Shown here: positions 1 through 7,021 of the stretch, piece after piece | Position numbering within the stretch: the stretch's first letter is position 1 | Layout: every line of letters begins with the position of its first letter | NCBI GenBank assembly: GCA_023395735.1 | Contig: JAEWYI010000117.1 | Coordinates: forward strand, 1 to 22,778 | DNA length: 22,778 nt | Origin: Cyanobacteria bacterium OH_SFB_17 | GTDB taxonomy: Bacteria > Cyanobacteriota > Vampirovibrionia > Gastranaerophilales > Gastranaerophilaceae | Direction of reading: 5' to 3' | Program-made: the position numbers and the translations under genes | Notes under the pieces: generated by a model | The model's input: the letters and a program-made list of their open reading frames with translations, nothing else | Told to the model about the DNA's origin: nothing | The model's database searches: none

Positions 1-105
1 AATACGGTTTTCGGCATAGCTCAATCCTAAATAAACATCTAATTAAATAATTGGTATCATATTAGTTGAAAATTAGCTAGATTGGTATTAGACACATGGC
101 TATAT
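1..105. other. Short non-coding stretch at window edge
   Basis: AT-rich sequence downstream of the ABC permease stop. I see no open reading frame, hairpin terminator or RNA gene in it. Confidence 0.5.
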
Positions 106-930
106 TTATTCTTTAAGCCCGCCTTTAAGCAAATCGTTGATAAAATATTTTTTACCAAGAAAAAATACTATTATCGTCGGAATTGCACAAATAACAGAAC
201 ATGCGAGCAAATCACCCCAAGCTGTTATTTCTCTAAAACTGCCTTTAAAAAAGGCTAACCCGACTGGCAAAGTCCGCATAGAATCTGAGTTGGTAACGAT
301 TAGAGGCCACATAAAACTATTCCACGAAGAAATAAACGTAAAAATAGCCAAAGTAGCTATGGTTGGAAGCGCCAAAGGTAAAGCAATTTTACAAAATGTT
401 TCAATTATGTTACAACCATCAATTCTAGAGGCTTCTTCCAATTCAGAAGGAAAAGTCAAAAAGAACTGTCTAAACATAAAAATTCCAAAACCACCAAAAA
501 ATCCCGGAATAATCAAAGCCTGATAAGTGTCAACCAAATTTAGTTCTCTCATAATAAAAAACAGAGGAACAATATTAACCTGAGGCGGAATCATCATTGT
601 TATAAGAATTATAAAAAATAAAAAATCACTGCCTTTAAATTTTAATCTTGCAAACGCATATCCGGCTAATGCCGAGATTACAACTTGACCGACTGTCGTT
701 ATCAAAGCGACAATCATACTGTTTAAAAAATATCTAAAAACAGGAATTGATTTAAAAACACTAAAATAATTATCAAAAGTGTAATTATTCGAAAGCAACT
801 TTGGCGGATATGAAAAAATTTCACTGTTTGGAGCGAAAGACAAGCTAAACATAGCAAAAAATGGTATCAGCATGCTGATTGCCATAATTATTAGAAAAAA
901 ATAACCTAAAACGATTTTTATTTGTCTCAT
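106..930 (-). CDS. Sugar ABC transporter permease, MalG/UgpE type
   Basis: Inner-membrane permease subunit of a carbohydrate importer, expected to pair with a MalF-type permease, a binding protein and an ATPase. The 274-residue product is close to the usual MalG-family length and has about six hydrophobic segments, the first at residues 7-31. The cytoplasmic EAA loop that docks on the ATPase is clear at about 164-185 (EEASRIDGCN...ALPL). The C-terminus (INDLLKGGLKE) is also typical of the family. The start is ATG with no visible ribosome binding site; a TAAAAT box (complement of 938-943) lies 7 nt before the start, so a leaderless message is possible. It is oddly placed: it begins its own transcription unit, divergent from bamA, with no partner permease upstream, and the remaining 105 bases of the window downstream hold no gene. 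Partners, if linked, must lie before position 1. Family call is firm; substrate is unknown. Confidence 0.93.
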   Translation of the reverse strand: MRQIKIVLGYFFLIIMAISMLIPFFAMFSLSFAPNSEIFSYPPKLLSNNYTFDNYFSVFKSIPVFRYFLNSMIVALITTVGQVVISALAGYAFARLKFKGSDFLFFIILITMMIPPQVNIVPLFFIMRELNLVDTYQALIIPGFFGGFGIFMFRQFFLTFPSELEEASRIDGCNIIETFCKIALPLALPTIATLAIFTFISSWNSFMWPLIVTNSDSMRTLPVGLAFFKGSFREITAWGDLLACSVICAIPTIIVFFLGKKYFINDLLKGGLKE

Positions 931-1016
931 AAACGCAATTTTATCACAGATTATGTATATATTGTAAACATTCTATTAAATTTTATATATTATTTTTTTT
1001 TATAAGAATTTTAGAG

Positions 1017-1022
1017 TATAAT
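1017..1022 (+). promoter_or_regulatory. Candidate -10 box for bamA-skp
   Basis: A perfect TATAAT lies 80 nt upstream of the bamA start, in the 172-bp gap between the divergent permease and bamA. No good -35 box is visible 16-18 nt upstream (a T-run occupies that place), so the call rests on the -10 hexamer alone. Confidence 0.4.
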
Positions 1023-1066
1023 ATATATTGTACTTATGCTGGGATAATTAACTTGTAATAAATGAA

Positions 1067-1098
1067 TATTCAAGGGGATTCAGGGATTATTCAAGGGG
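1067..1098 (+). repeat. Tandem 11-nt repeat in the bamA leader
   Basis: TATTCAAGGGG occurs at 1067-1077 and again at 1088-1098, exactly 21 nt apart. The second copy forms the ribosome binding site of bamA (AAGGGGG, 1093-1099, only 3-5 nt from the ATG). The first copy is therefore a duplicated Shine-Dalgarno-like site with no start codon at the right distance. It may be a regulatory site spaced two helical turns apart, or chance. Confidence 0.5.
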
Positions 1099-1102
1099 GA
1101 AA

Positions 1103-3025
1103 ATGAGAGTTTTTAACTCACTTCATATATCTAAAAAAAGGTTTATAGCTTCTGCGTGCGTCTTTGCGGTCGCTTCTTCTGCAGCATGGGCTGATAATAT
1201 TCAAGCATCCACAACCGCTCCGCTTCAGCAAACTGTAACAAAAGAACAAGGAAACATCAACACAAATACCCAAGCTACAGTATATATAAAAGATATTCAA
1301 ATATTAGGCAATAACGTTATTAAAACAGAATATATTTTGAACAGAATGCAAGTTCATAAAGGTGACGTTTATGATAGAAGCCTGATTCAAGGAGATTTGA
1401 AAAACATTTATCAGATGGGCTATTTCACGGATAAAATGAAAGCTATTCCTGTTGAAAACAAAGACGGCTCTATTACGCTTAAAATAATTCTTGAAGAAAA
1501 TGCACCTGTAACAGATATTACAATTGACGGAAACTCTGTTATATCGACTGACGAAATATTATCAATTCTAGAGCCTTTAAAAGGAACGCCGCAAAATATT
1601 AACGAAATTAATGATGCCATCCAAAAAATTCAAGACGGGTATGCCTCAAAAGGCTATATTTTGGCTCGTGTAGATTCATTATACGATGATCCTGACGGAA
1701 CAATAAACATTCACATCAACGAAGGTGAAATTAATAAAATAATGATTTCCGGCAACGAAAAGACAAAAGATTATGTAATTGCCAGAAACATTTTGACAGA
1801 AGCTGGCTCTGTATATAACGAAAATTTAATCAGAGAAGATTTAGTAAGGCTTTATGCCACTCAAGCATTTAAAGATGTAAAAAGAGATATTGTTCCATCA
1901 GATGATGATCCAAACTGTTATGATGTCACAATCCAAGTCGAAGAACAAAGAACAGCAACCTTCTCTATCGGTGGCGGTCTTGATTCGGCAACGGGGATTT
2001 TTGGCTCTGTAGGTATTGCAGATAACAACTTCAGAGGACTTAACCAAAGAGTCGGCTTGAACGTGCTTGCAGGCTCAGGTGTAATATTGAACGACTCGTC
2101 AATAATAAACAGAATGAATATCCAAGCAGAATTGAGCTTCTTTGAACCTTACTTTATCAATGCGGACAACTCACTGATGAGCAAAGTTTTCTTTAGAGAT
2201 TTCGGAAGTTATCAAATTCCGCTTGCAATCGAGAGAAGAATTGGTGCTGAGGCAACAATCGCTCATAAAATTAAAAACAACAAAAACTTAACAAGCACTT
2301 TATCATTCGGACTTGAAAATGTTAACGTAAGAGAAGGTGATGAAGGACAAATTGCAGCACTTTATGCCGCACATAACATCCCAATTTCTCAACGTGCAAG
2401 ACAATTAGAGGGCGGAACATTTTTATCTTTGAGCCCTGGATTAATTTATGACACAAGAGATACGGCAGTAAATCCTAGAAACGGGGTTATTGCTAACTTG
2501 AGACTTGATGAAGCACTTGACTTGAATGGATTTGACAACAGCTATACAAAACTTACGGGATCGGTCAAAAAATATGTTCCTGTAGGTAAAAAATCATCCT
2601 TGTCATTTATGGGTAAAGCCGGTGGAAAAATCGCAGGAGAGATGCCTGAAGTTATGGCTTATCGTTTAGGCGGCCCTTATTCAGTCAGAGGTTTCAAGAT
2701 GAGTGGCGTTGGTACGGGCGATTCGTTCATAATGGGTTCGGTTGAATTAGCAACACCTATTCCATTGTTGGATAGATTGAAAATTAAATTCCTAGACAAT
2801 GTAAGAATGACATATTTCGTAGATGCTGGTAAAATATTCAATCCTACCGTTACAGATGTTATTTATGACAGACCAATGCAAGCAATCACAGCAGGTGTAG
2901 GTTTGAAAGTTTATATCCCTGGAATGGGCCCACTATCAATCGACTACGGTATTCCGCTTACCAATCCGGGTGATTCCGGCTCTAAAGGCTACTTCACTTT
3001 TGGTGTTGGTGATATGATGTATTAA
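1103..3025 (+). CDS. bamA: Outer membrane protein assembly factor BamA (Omp85)
   Basis: Core outer-membrane insertase that folds beta-barrel proteins. The 640-residue product begins with a signal peptide (basic residues 11-13, hydrophobic 15-29, likely cleavage after AWA at 28-30). Three POTRA domains follow at about 62-133, 135-208 and 209-282, each opening with the strand pattern 'I.I.GN', then a C-terminal beta-barrel at about 285-640. The barrel contains the conserved VRGF motif at 528-531 (GGPYSVRGF), typical of the L6 loop. Three POTRAs, not the five of proteobacteria, is the arrangement known from cyanobacterial Omp85. The last residue is Tyr rather than the more common Phe, still aromatic as expected for the barrel-recognition signal. 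It is followed 54 nt later by skp, a periplasmic chaperone for the same clients, so the pair is likely one operon. Confidence 0.95.
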   Translation: MRVFNSLHISKKRFIASACVFAVASSAAWADNIQASTTAPLQQTVTKEQGNINTNTQATVYIKDIQILGNNVIKTEYILNRMQVHKGDVYDRSLIQGDLKNIYQMGYFTDKMKAIPVENKDGSITLKIILEENAPVTDITIDGNSVISTDEILSILEPLKGTPQNINEINDAIQKIQDGYASKGYILARVDSLYDDPDGTINIHINEGEINKIMISGNEKTKDYVIARNILTEAGSVYNENLIREDLVRLYATQAFKDVKRDIVPSDDDPNCYDVTIQVEEQRTATFSIGGGLDSATGIFGSVGIADNNFRGLNQRVGLNVLAGSGVILNDSSIINRMNIQAELSFFEPYFINADNSLMSKVFFRDFGSYQIPLAIERRIGAEATIAHKIKNNKNLTSTLSFGLENVNVREGDEGQIAALYAAHNIPISQRARQLEGGTFLSLSPGLIYDTRDTAVNPRNGVIANLRLDEALDLNGFDNSYTKLTGSVKKYVPVGKKSSLSFMGKAGGKIAGEMPEVMAYRLGGPYSVRGFKMSGVGTGDSFIMGSVELATPIPLLDRLKIKFLDNVRMTYFVDAGKIFNPTVTDVIYDRPMQAITAGVGLKVYIPGMGPLSIDYGIPLTNPGDSGSKGYFTFGVGDMMY

Positions 3026-3079
3026 TAAAAAAGTTATGATAAAATACGTTAAAAAATTTACAATATAAAAGGAGGCATT

Positions 3080-3535
3080 ATGAAAAACTTAAAACTCGCT
3101 ATTTTAACACTATTGGTCATGGGGATTGCATCTTTCGGCAATATAGCTAACGCTGGGGGAATCGGCTACATTAACTATAAAAAAGTCCAAGAAAATTATA
3201 CTTTTGCAAAAACTGCCATTAAAGATGTTGATGCAAAAGCGCTTGAGCTTCAACAATATTTGGTAGACAAAGAAAAAGAATTTAAAGCTCTTGACACTCC
3301 TGTTAAAAAGAAAAATTTTGAAGACAAAACTGCTAAAGAATTTCAATCAAAACAAGATGCTTACTTAAAGTTAAAAGCTGAAAAAGAAACAGCTGTTTAC
3401 GACAAAATTCAAGATGCGGCAAGAAATGTTCTTGTAGAACAAAAACTTGATGCTATCGTTGATTTTAGAGTAATTTTCGTTGGTGGAATAGACATTACTG
3501 ATCTTGTAATCCAAAAACTTAACGGAGGAAAATAG
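3080..3535 (+). CDS. skp: OmpH/Skp family periplasmic chaperone
   Basis: Periplasmic holdase for unfolded outer-membrane proteins. The 151-residue product has a signal peptide (MKNLK, hydrophobic 7-21, probable cleavage after ANA at 23-25), then the short strand 'IGYINYKKV' usual at the start of mature Skp. A long Lys/Glu/Gln-rich helical region (about 38-105) fits the coiled-coil tentacles, and a C-terminal part follows that returns to the small beta core (LDAIVDFRVIFVGGIDITD). A strong AAGGAGG ribosome binding site (3069-3075) sits 4 nt from the ATG. Position directly behind bamA supports the assignment: the bamA-skp order is a common one. Sequence identity to Skp is always low, so the call rests on architecture plus context. 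Confidence 0.88.
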   Translation: MKNLKLAILTLLVMGIASFGNIANAGGIGYINYKKVQENYTFAKTAIKDVDAKALELQQYLVDKEKEFKALDTPVKKKNFEDKTAKEFQSKQDAYLKLKAEKETAVYDKIQDAARNVLVEQKLDAIVDFRVIFVGGIDITDLVIQKLNGGK

Positions 3536-3549
3536 TTAAGGATTTAAAC

Positions 3550-3584
3550 AGGTGAACAATCTTTCTATGACAGAATGTTCACCT
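3550..3584 (+). promoter_or_regulatory. Inverted repeat: operator or terminator between skp and deoA
   Basis: Perfect 9-bp arms AGGTGAACA (3550-3558) and TGTTCACCT (3576-3584) flank a 17-nt spacer. As RNA it could act as the skp terminator, since a T-rich run (TTCTTTTCT) follows, but the loop is long. Alternatively it is an operator: a perfect TATAAT -10 box (3584-3589) touches the right arm, and the arms are about 26 bp apart centre to centre. The phosphorylase gene starts at 3606 with no Shine-Dalgarno site. Confidence 0.55.
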
Positions 3585-3605
3585 ATAATTCTTTTCTAGC
3601 ATATT

Positions 3606-4910
3606 ATGAGAATTGTTGATTTAATTGATAAAAAAAAGAGACACGGCATTCATACAAAAGAAGAAATTAACTTTATAATTGATTCTTATATGAACGGTTT
3701 GGCAACTGATTATCAAATCGCGGCTTGGCTTATGGCTATTTACTTTAATTCAATGACAACAGAAGAAACGACTTATTTGACTGAAGCTCTTATAAATTCT
3801 GGAGAAAGAATCGACTTTAAAGATTTGTCAAAAAAAATTGTTGACAAACACTCAACTGGCGGGGTTGGAGATAAATTGAGCCTCACATTGCTTCCTTTAC
3901 TTGCAGCCTGCGGAGTTCCTGTCGCTAAACTTTCTGGAAAAGGTCTTGGGCACACAGGTGGAACTGTCGACAAACTTGAATCAATTCCAAATTGCAGTTG
4001 CGACATATCAGTTGAACAATTAATTAAACAAACAAAAAAAATTAACATTGCGCTTGCCTCTCAAACCCAAAATCTTACACCTGCTGACGGCAAACTTTAT
4101 GCACTCAGAGATGTGACGTCTACTGTTGACAGTCTTCCTTTGATTGCCTCATCTGTCGTTTCTAAAAAAATTGCATCCGGAGCAGATAACATTATTTTGG
4201 ACGTAAAATATGGCTCAGGTGCATTTGCAAAAACACCTGAAGTCGCAGAAGAGCTTTCAAAATTAATGGTTGACGTCGGGAAAAACCTAGGAAAATCAAT
4301 AACTGCAATTATTACATCAATGGAAGAACCACTTGGAAGAGCAATAGGAAACTCTATTGAAGTTGCGGAATCGATTGAGTTTTTAAAAGGAAACTCTGAA
4401 GGTGATTTGACTGATTTGACCTATGATTTTGCAGCTATAACTTTAATGCAGGTTATGAAATTTGACAATCATGAAGATGTTAAATCATACCTGAAAGCGA
4501 TTGTTGATTCTGGAAAAGCTTTTGAAAAATTCAAGGAATTTGTAAAAGCTCAAGGCGGAGATGTAAATGCAATTGAAGACACAACTAAACTTCCGCAAGC
4601 AAAATTCAAAATTCCTGTAGAATCTGATAAAACAGGATTCATAAGTAAAATTGACGCTTACAAAATAGCCTATGCTTGTAAAATTCTCGGCGCAGGCAGA
4701 GACACAAAAGAAGATTCTATCGACTACAGTGTTGGAATTTATTTAAATAAAAAGCATGGCGAATTTTGCTCAGAATCAGAAGTTCTATACACAATTTACG
4801 CTAACAGCAAAGAAAAAGCTCAAACGGCTAAAGATTTATGCAAATCAGCATTTGAGTTTTCAAAAACGATGCCTGAAAAATTGGATTTAATTTATAAGAT
4901 TATAAAATAA
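3606..4910 (+). CDS. deoA: Pyrimidine-nucleoside (thymidine) phosphorylase
   Basis: Cytosolic salvage enzyme that splits thymidine/uridine with phosphate into the base and (deoxy)ribose-1-phosphate. The 434 residues match the family length. The signature phosphate-binding block is plain at residues 80-127: DKHSTGGVGDK, then AKLSGKGLGHTGGTVDKLE. A further conserved block, YALRDVTSTVDSLPLIASS followed by VSKKIASGAD, carries the Arg, Ser and Lys that hold the pyrimidine. The N-terminus (MRIVDLIDKK) resembles the Firmicutes Pdp type more than E. coli DeoA, so uridine may also be a substrate. There is no visible ribosome binding site, and a TATAAT box lies 16 nt before the ATG, so the leader would be only about 10 nt long. 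No other deo genes are adjacent. Confidence 0.93.
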   Translation: MRIVDLIDKKKRHGIHTKEEINFIIDSYMNGLATDYQIAAWLMAIYFNSMTTEETTYLTEALINSGERIDFKDLSKKIVDKHSTGGVGDKLSLTLLPLLAACGVPVAKLSGKGLGHTGGTVDKLESIPNCSCDISVEQLIKQTKKINIALASQTQNLTPADGKLYALRDVTSTVDSLPLIASSVVSKKIASGADNIILDVKYGSGAFAKTPEVAEELSKLMVDVGKNLGKSITAIITSMEEPLGRAIGNSIEVAESIEFLKGNSEGDLTDLTYDFAAITLMQVMKFDNHEDVKSYLKAIVDSGKAFEKFKEFVKAQGGDVNAIEDTTKLPQAKFKIPVESDKTGFISKIDAYKIAYACKILGAGRDTKEDSIDYSVGIYLNKKHGEFCSESEVLYTIYANSKEKAQTAKDLCKSAFEFSKTMPEKLDLIYKIIK

Positions 4911-4918
4911 AAACCTTA

Positions 4919-5404
4919 TTACAATCTAACTTCATCCAATACTTCTGATATATAATTTTTTACTTTAATTTGCTCTTCAGCTCTTACAACATCTGTCACT
5001 GTACCATGATACTCTATAATTTTTCCGTTTTTATGAAAAGCATAATCTATATATTCGTTATAACCAGGGAAATTTAAAGAAACATTTATTGATTTTTCCC
5101 CACGAGAAACTATTAGCACCTTTCCGTTAGGATAATATTTTGATATTGATAAAGATTCTGGAGTTCTCGCAAAAGTAACTGAATCGGGTTTATTTAGAAG
5201 TTTTGGATTTTTTTTAGCTTGCTTATCAATATTTTTCAATATTTTTGATGCATATTTATAAAACATTTTAAGCTCTTTTTGGGGGGCTGAACCACTGAAT
5301 GAAACTGAATCATATCCGAGTTTTGGCATCTTTGCATATTCAACGTTATTAACTGATTTCACATTGTAATTATTTGTCCCAATATTTTGAATTCTTGTTA
5401 TCAT
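4919..5404 (-). CDS. Unknown protein with N-terminal SVSFSG tag
   Basis: I do not recognise this 161-residue protein. The start is taken at the ATG at 5402-5404 because GGAGGTC (complement of 5409-5415) stands 6 nt upstream; a longer in-frame reading to 5512 would translate the promoter region and is rejected. The N-terminal 38 residues are Asn/Val-rich and apparently unstructured, ending in 'DSVSFSGS'. A Lys-rich helical part (about 43-70) follows, then a beta-rich C-terminal half (VLIVSRGEKSINVSLNFPG, IIEYHGTVTDV). No membrane segment or signal peptide is seen. The C-terminus faces the phosphorylase gene with 8 nt between the stop codons. A TATACT -10 box (complement of 5424-5429) with a poor -35 could drive it from the divergent region shared with the 5545 gene. 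Confidence 0.8.
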   Translation of the reverse strand: MITRIQNIGTNNYNVKSVNNVEYAKMPKLGYDSVSFSGSAPQKELKMFYKYASKILKNIDKQAKKNPKLLNKPDSVTFARTPESLSISKYYPNGKVLIVSRGEKSINVSLNFPGYNEYIDYAFHKNGKIIEYHGTVTDVVRAEEQIKVKNYISEVLDEVRL

Positions 5405-5483
5405 AAAAGACCTCCATTTAAAAAGTATAATATAAAATAATCGAACAAAAAAAAAGTTGCTATTATCTTTAAAAAAAGTTACA

Positions 5484-5512
5484 TTGCAAGAACAGTTTTT
5501 TCTTGCTATCAT
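5484..5512 (+). promoter_or_regulatory. Strong promoter with nested dyads for the FlhA-C-like operon
   Basis: TTGCAA (5484-5489), a 17-nt spacer, then TATCAT (5507-5512) preceded by TGC, an extended -10. The predicted transcript starts near 5519, giving a leader of about 25 nt. Inside the spacer is a perfect inverted repeat GCAAGAA (5486-5492) / TTCTTGC (5500-5506), and a second dyad GCTAT-C-ATAGC (5505-5515) covers the -10. Both would suit a DNA-binding regulator. Confidence 0.7.
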
Positions 5513-5544
5513 AGCAGAGAAGGTAATTTTTTAAAGGATAATAG

Positions 5545-7011
5545 ATGAAATACGTTATTAAATCAGTCCCGAGCAACGACACTCAAGCGCTTGAAAATTT
5601 GCTTAACGAAATGTCAGCTGCAGGTTGGGATTTGTACAGCATGCACGAAGTAGAAGCTGCTGAAGAAGACAATTTTCAATATAACTGCATTTTTGTAACA
5701 GACGCTTCTTCAAAAGAAACAGCTGAAGATGAAGAAATCGTAAACATAAATACATTCAAAAGCCAAATGGAAAAAATGCTGTCTTCATCATTTTCACCTT
5801 ATGAATCCTGCAAGGAAATTCAAGAAAAAATCGCAGAACAAAGAAAAAAAATTGCCAGAATCAAAACTCAACTCGAAGCTCAATCTGAAACTCCTGTTTC
5901 TAAAAACAGAAAACATCTTAATGACGAAATTTCAAACGGGCTTAAAGAACTTGAAAATTTAAGACAGAACTTTCTAAAAATAATTTCTCCTGAATCTATG
6001 TATTCAAGAGTGAAACAAAACAAACTATCTGTTTCATTCAGCGAAGAAATTCTAGACTTGGTAAACCCTGATCTAAACGCACCGCTTATTGCTGAAACAG
6101 TAAAAATCAGACAGAATATTGCGGATAAATTGGGTTACGTAATCCCAAAAATTATTTTTGAAGATGACGAAAATTTATTGCCTTACGAATTTAGCATTAA
6201 AATCAGAGGCAACGAAATTTTCAGAGGTTTTGCTTATCCAAACTGTTCAATGTTTTATGCCGATGAAATCCAAATTGACAAAAAAATTAAAGACTCAATC
6301 CAAGACATTGACAAGCTTTCCGGCAAAAAAATTATCTGGATTGAAGCAAAGAAAACTAAAAACTTTTGGCAAAACGGCCTAAATGCATCTCAATATATTT
6401 CAAAAATTATAGAAAAACTTGCAATCACATACATTGACGAACTTTTTGACTATGCAGATGTAAACAAATATATGGAAATAGTCAGCGACAAAAATATGTT
6501 TTTAATCGAAAACATTATACCTGACTTCGTTTCGGTCTCAGAATTAAGATACATATTGGTAAACCTTTTAAGAGAAAAAGTTTCTATAAAAGATATCATA
6601 TATGTTTTTGAAAAATTAAACGACTATGCGGAAGACTCTTCAAAAGAAGATATTTTAGACAAACTAAGACTCTGCTTTTCAAGAACAATTTGCAAAAACA
6701 TTTCAAACGACGAAGGCTTGATAAGCGCATTTGAGCTTTCTGAAAAAACTTACAAAGCACTTTTTGCACACATCAACTCAGATGATGATATAGTCCGAAT
6801 TGATGGAAAGAAAATCGAAAAAATTACAAATTCGCTTGTAAAAAAAGCAAAGCAAAATAACATAGACACGGATTCTATAACAGTTTTTGCGCCACTTGAA
6901 GCAAGGCACATGCTGTTTATAATTTTATCCCAAATCCTCCCTAATGTTAGTGTTGCAGCAAAAGAAGAAATTACAAACGATTACACTATTGAAATCATAG
7001 ACGAAATTTAA
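5545..7011 (+). CDS. Soluble orphan protein: DUF4177-like head, coiled coil, FlhA/SctV cytoplasmic domain
   Basis: The C-terminal two thirds of this 488-residue protein match the cytoplasmic domain of FHIPEP-family export-gate proteins (FlhA, SctV/InvA). The signs are SFSEEILDLVNP (164-175), IRQNIADKLGYVIPKIIFED (188-207), the strand pair FSIKIRGNEIFRG (216-228), and the hallmark block ELRYILVNLLREKVSIKDI (333-351) with LNDYAED (358-364) and SRTICKNI (379-386). The final strands (SITVFAPLEARHML, about 444-457) also fit. In the normal family this domain follows some 300 residues of membrane helices; here there are none. Instead residues 1-53 resemble a DUF4177-type small alpha-beta domain (LLNEMSAAGWDLYSM), and about 85-145 is a charged probable coiled coil. 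The protein should be cytosolic. AAGGA lies 6 nt before the ATG. No flagellar or type III genes are in the window, so its role is unknown; a chaperone-binding or scaffold role is only a guess from what the domain does in FlhA. Confidence 0.85.
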   Translation: MKYVIKSVPSNDTQALENLLNEMSAAGWDLYSMHEVEAAEEDNFQYNCIFVTDASSKETAEDEEIVNINTFKSQMEKMLSSSFSPYESCKEIQEKIAEQRKKIARIKTQLEAQSETPVSKNRKHLNDEISNGLKELENLRQNFLKIISPESMYSRVKQNKLSVSFSEEILDLVNPDLNAPLIAETVKIRQNIADKLGYVIPKIIFEDDENLLPYEFSIKIRGNEIFRGFAYPNCSMFYADEIQIDKKIKDSIQDIDKLSGKKIIWIEAKKTKNFWQNGLNASQYISKIIEKLAITYIDELFDYADVNKYMEIVSDKNMFLIENIIPDFVSVSELRYILVNLLREKVSIKDIIYVFEKLNDYAEDSSKEDILDKLRLCFSRTICKNISNDEGLISAFELSEKTYKALFAHINSDDDIVRIDGKKIEKITNSLVKKAKQNNIDTDSITVFAPLEARHMLFIILSQILPNVSVAAKEEITNDYTIEIIDEI

Positions 7012-7021
7012 AGGAGAAAAA

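Noticed and set aside
5405..5512. N-terminal extension of the unknown protein at 4919-5404
   Set aside because: It would translate the leader with its strong GGAGGT site and the divergent promoter; the downstream ATG has ideal spacing.
5545..7011. Reading this gene as a genuine flagellar FlhA
   Set aside because: There are no membrane helices, the N-terminus is unrelated, and no flagellar gene is nearby.
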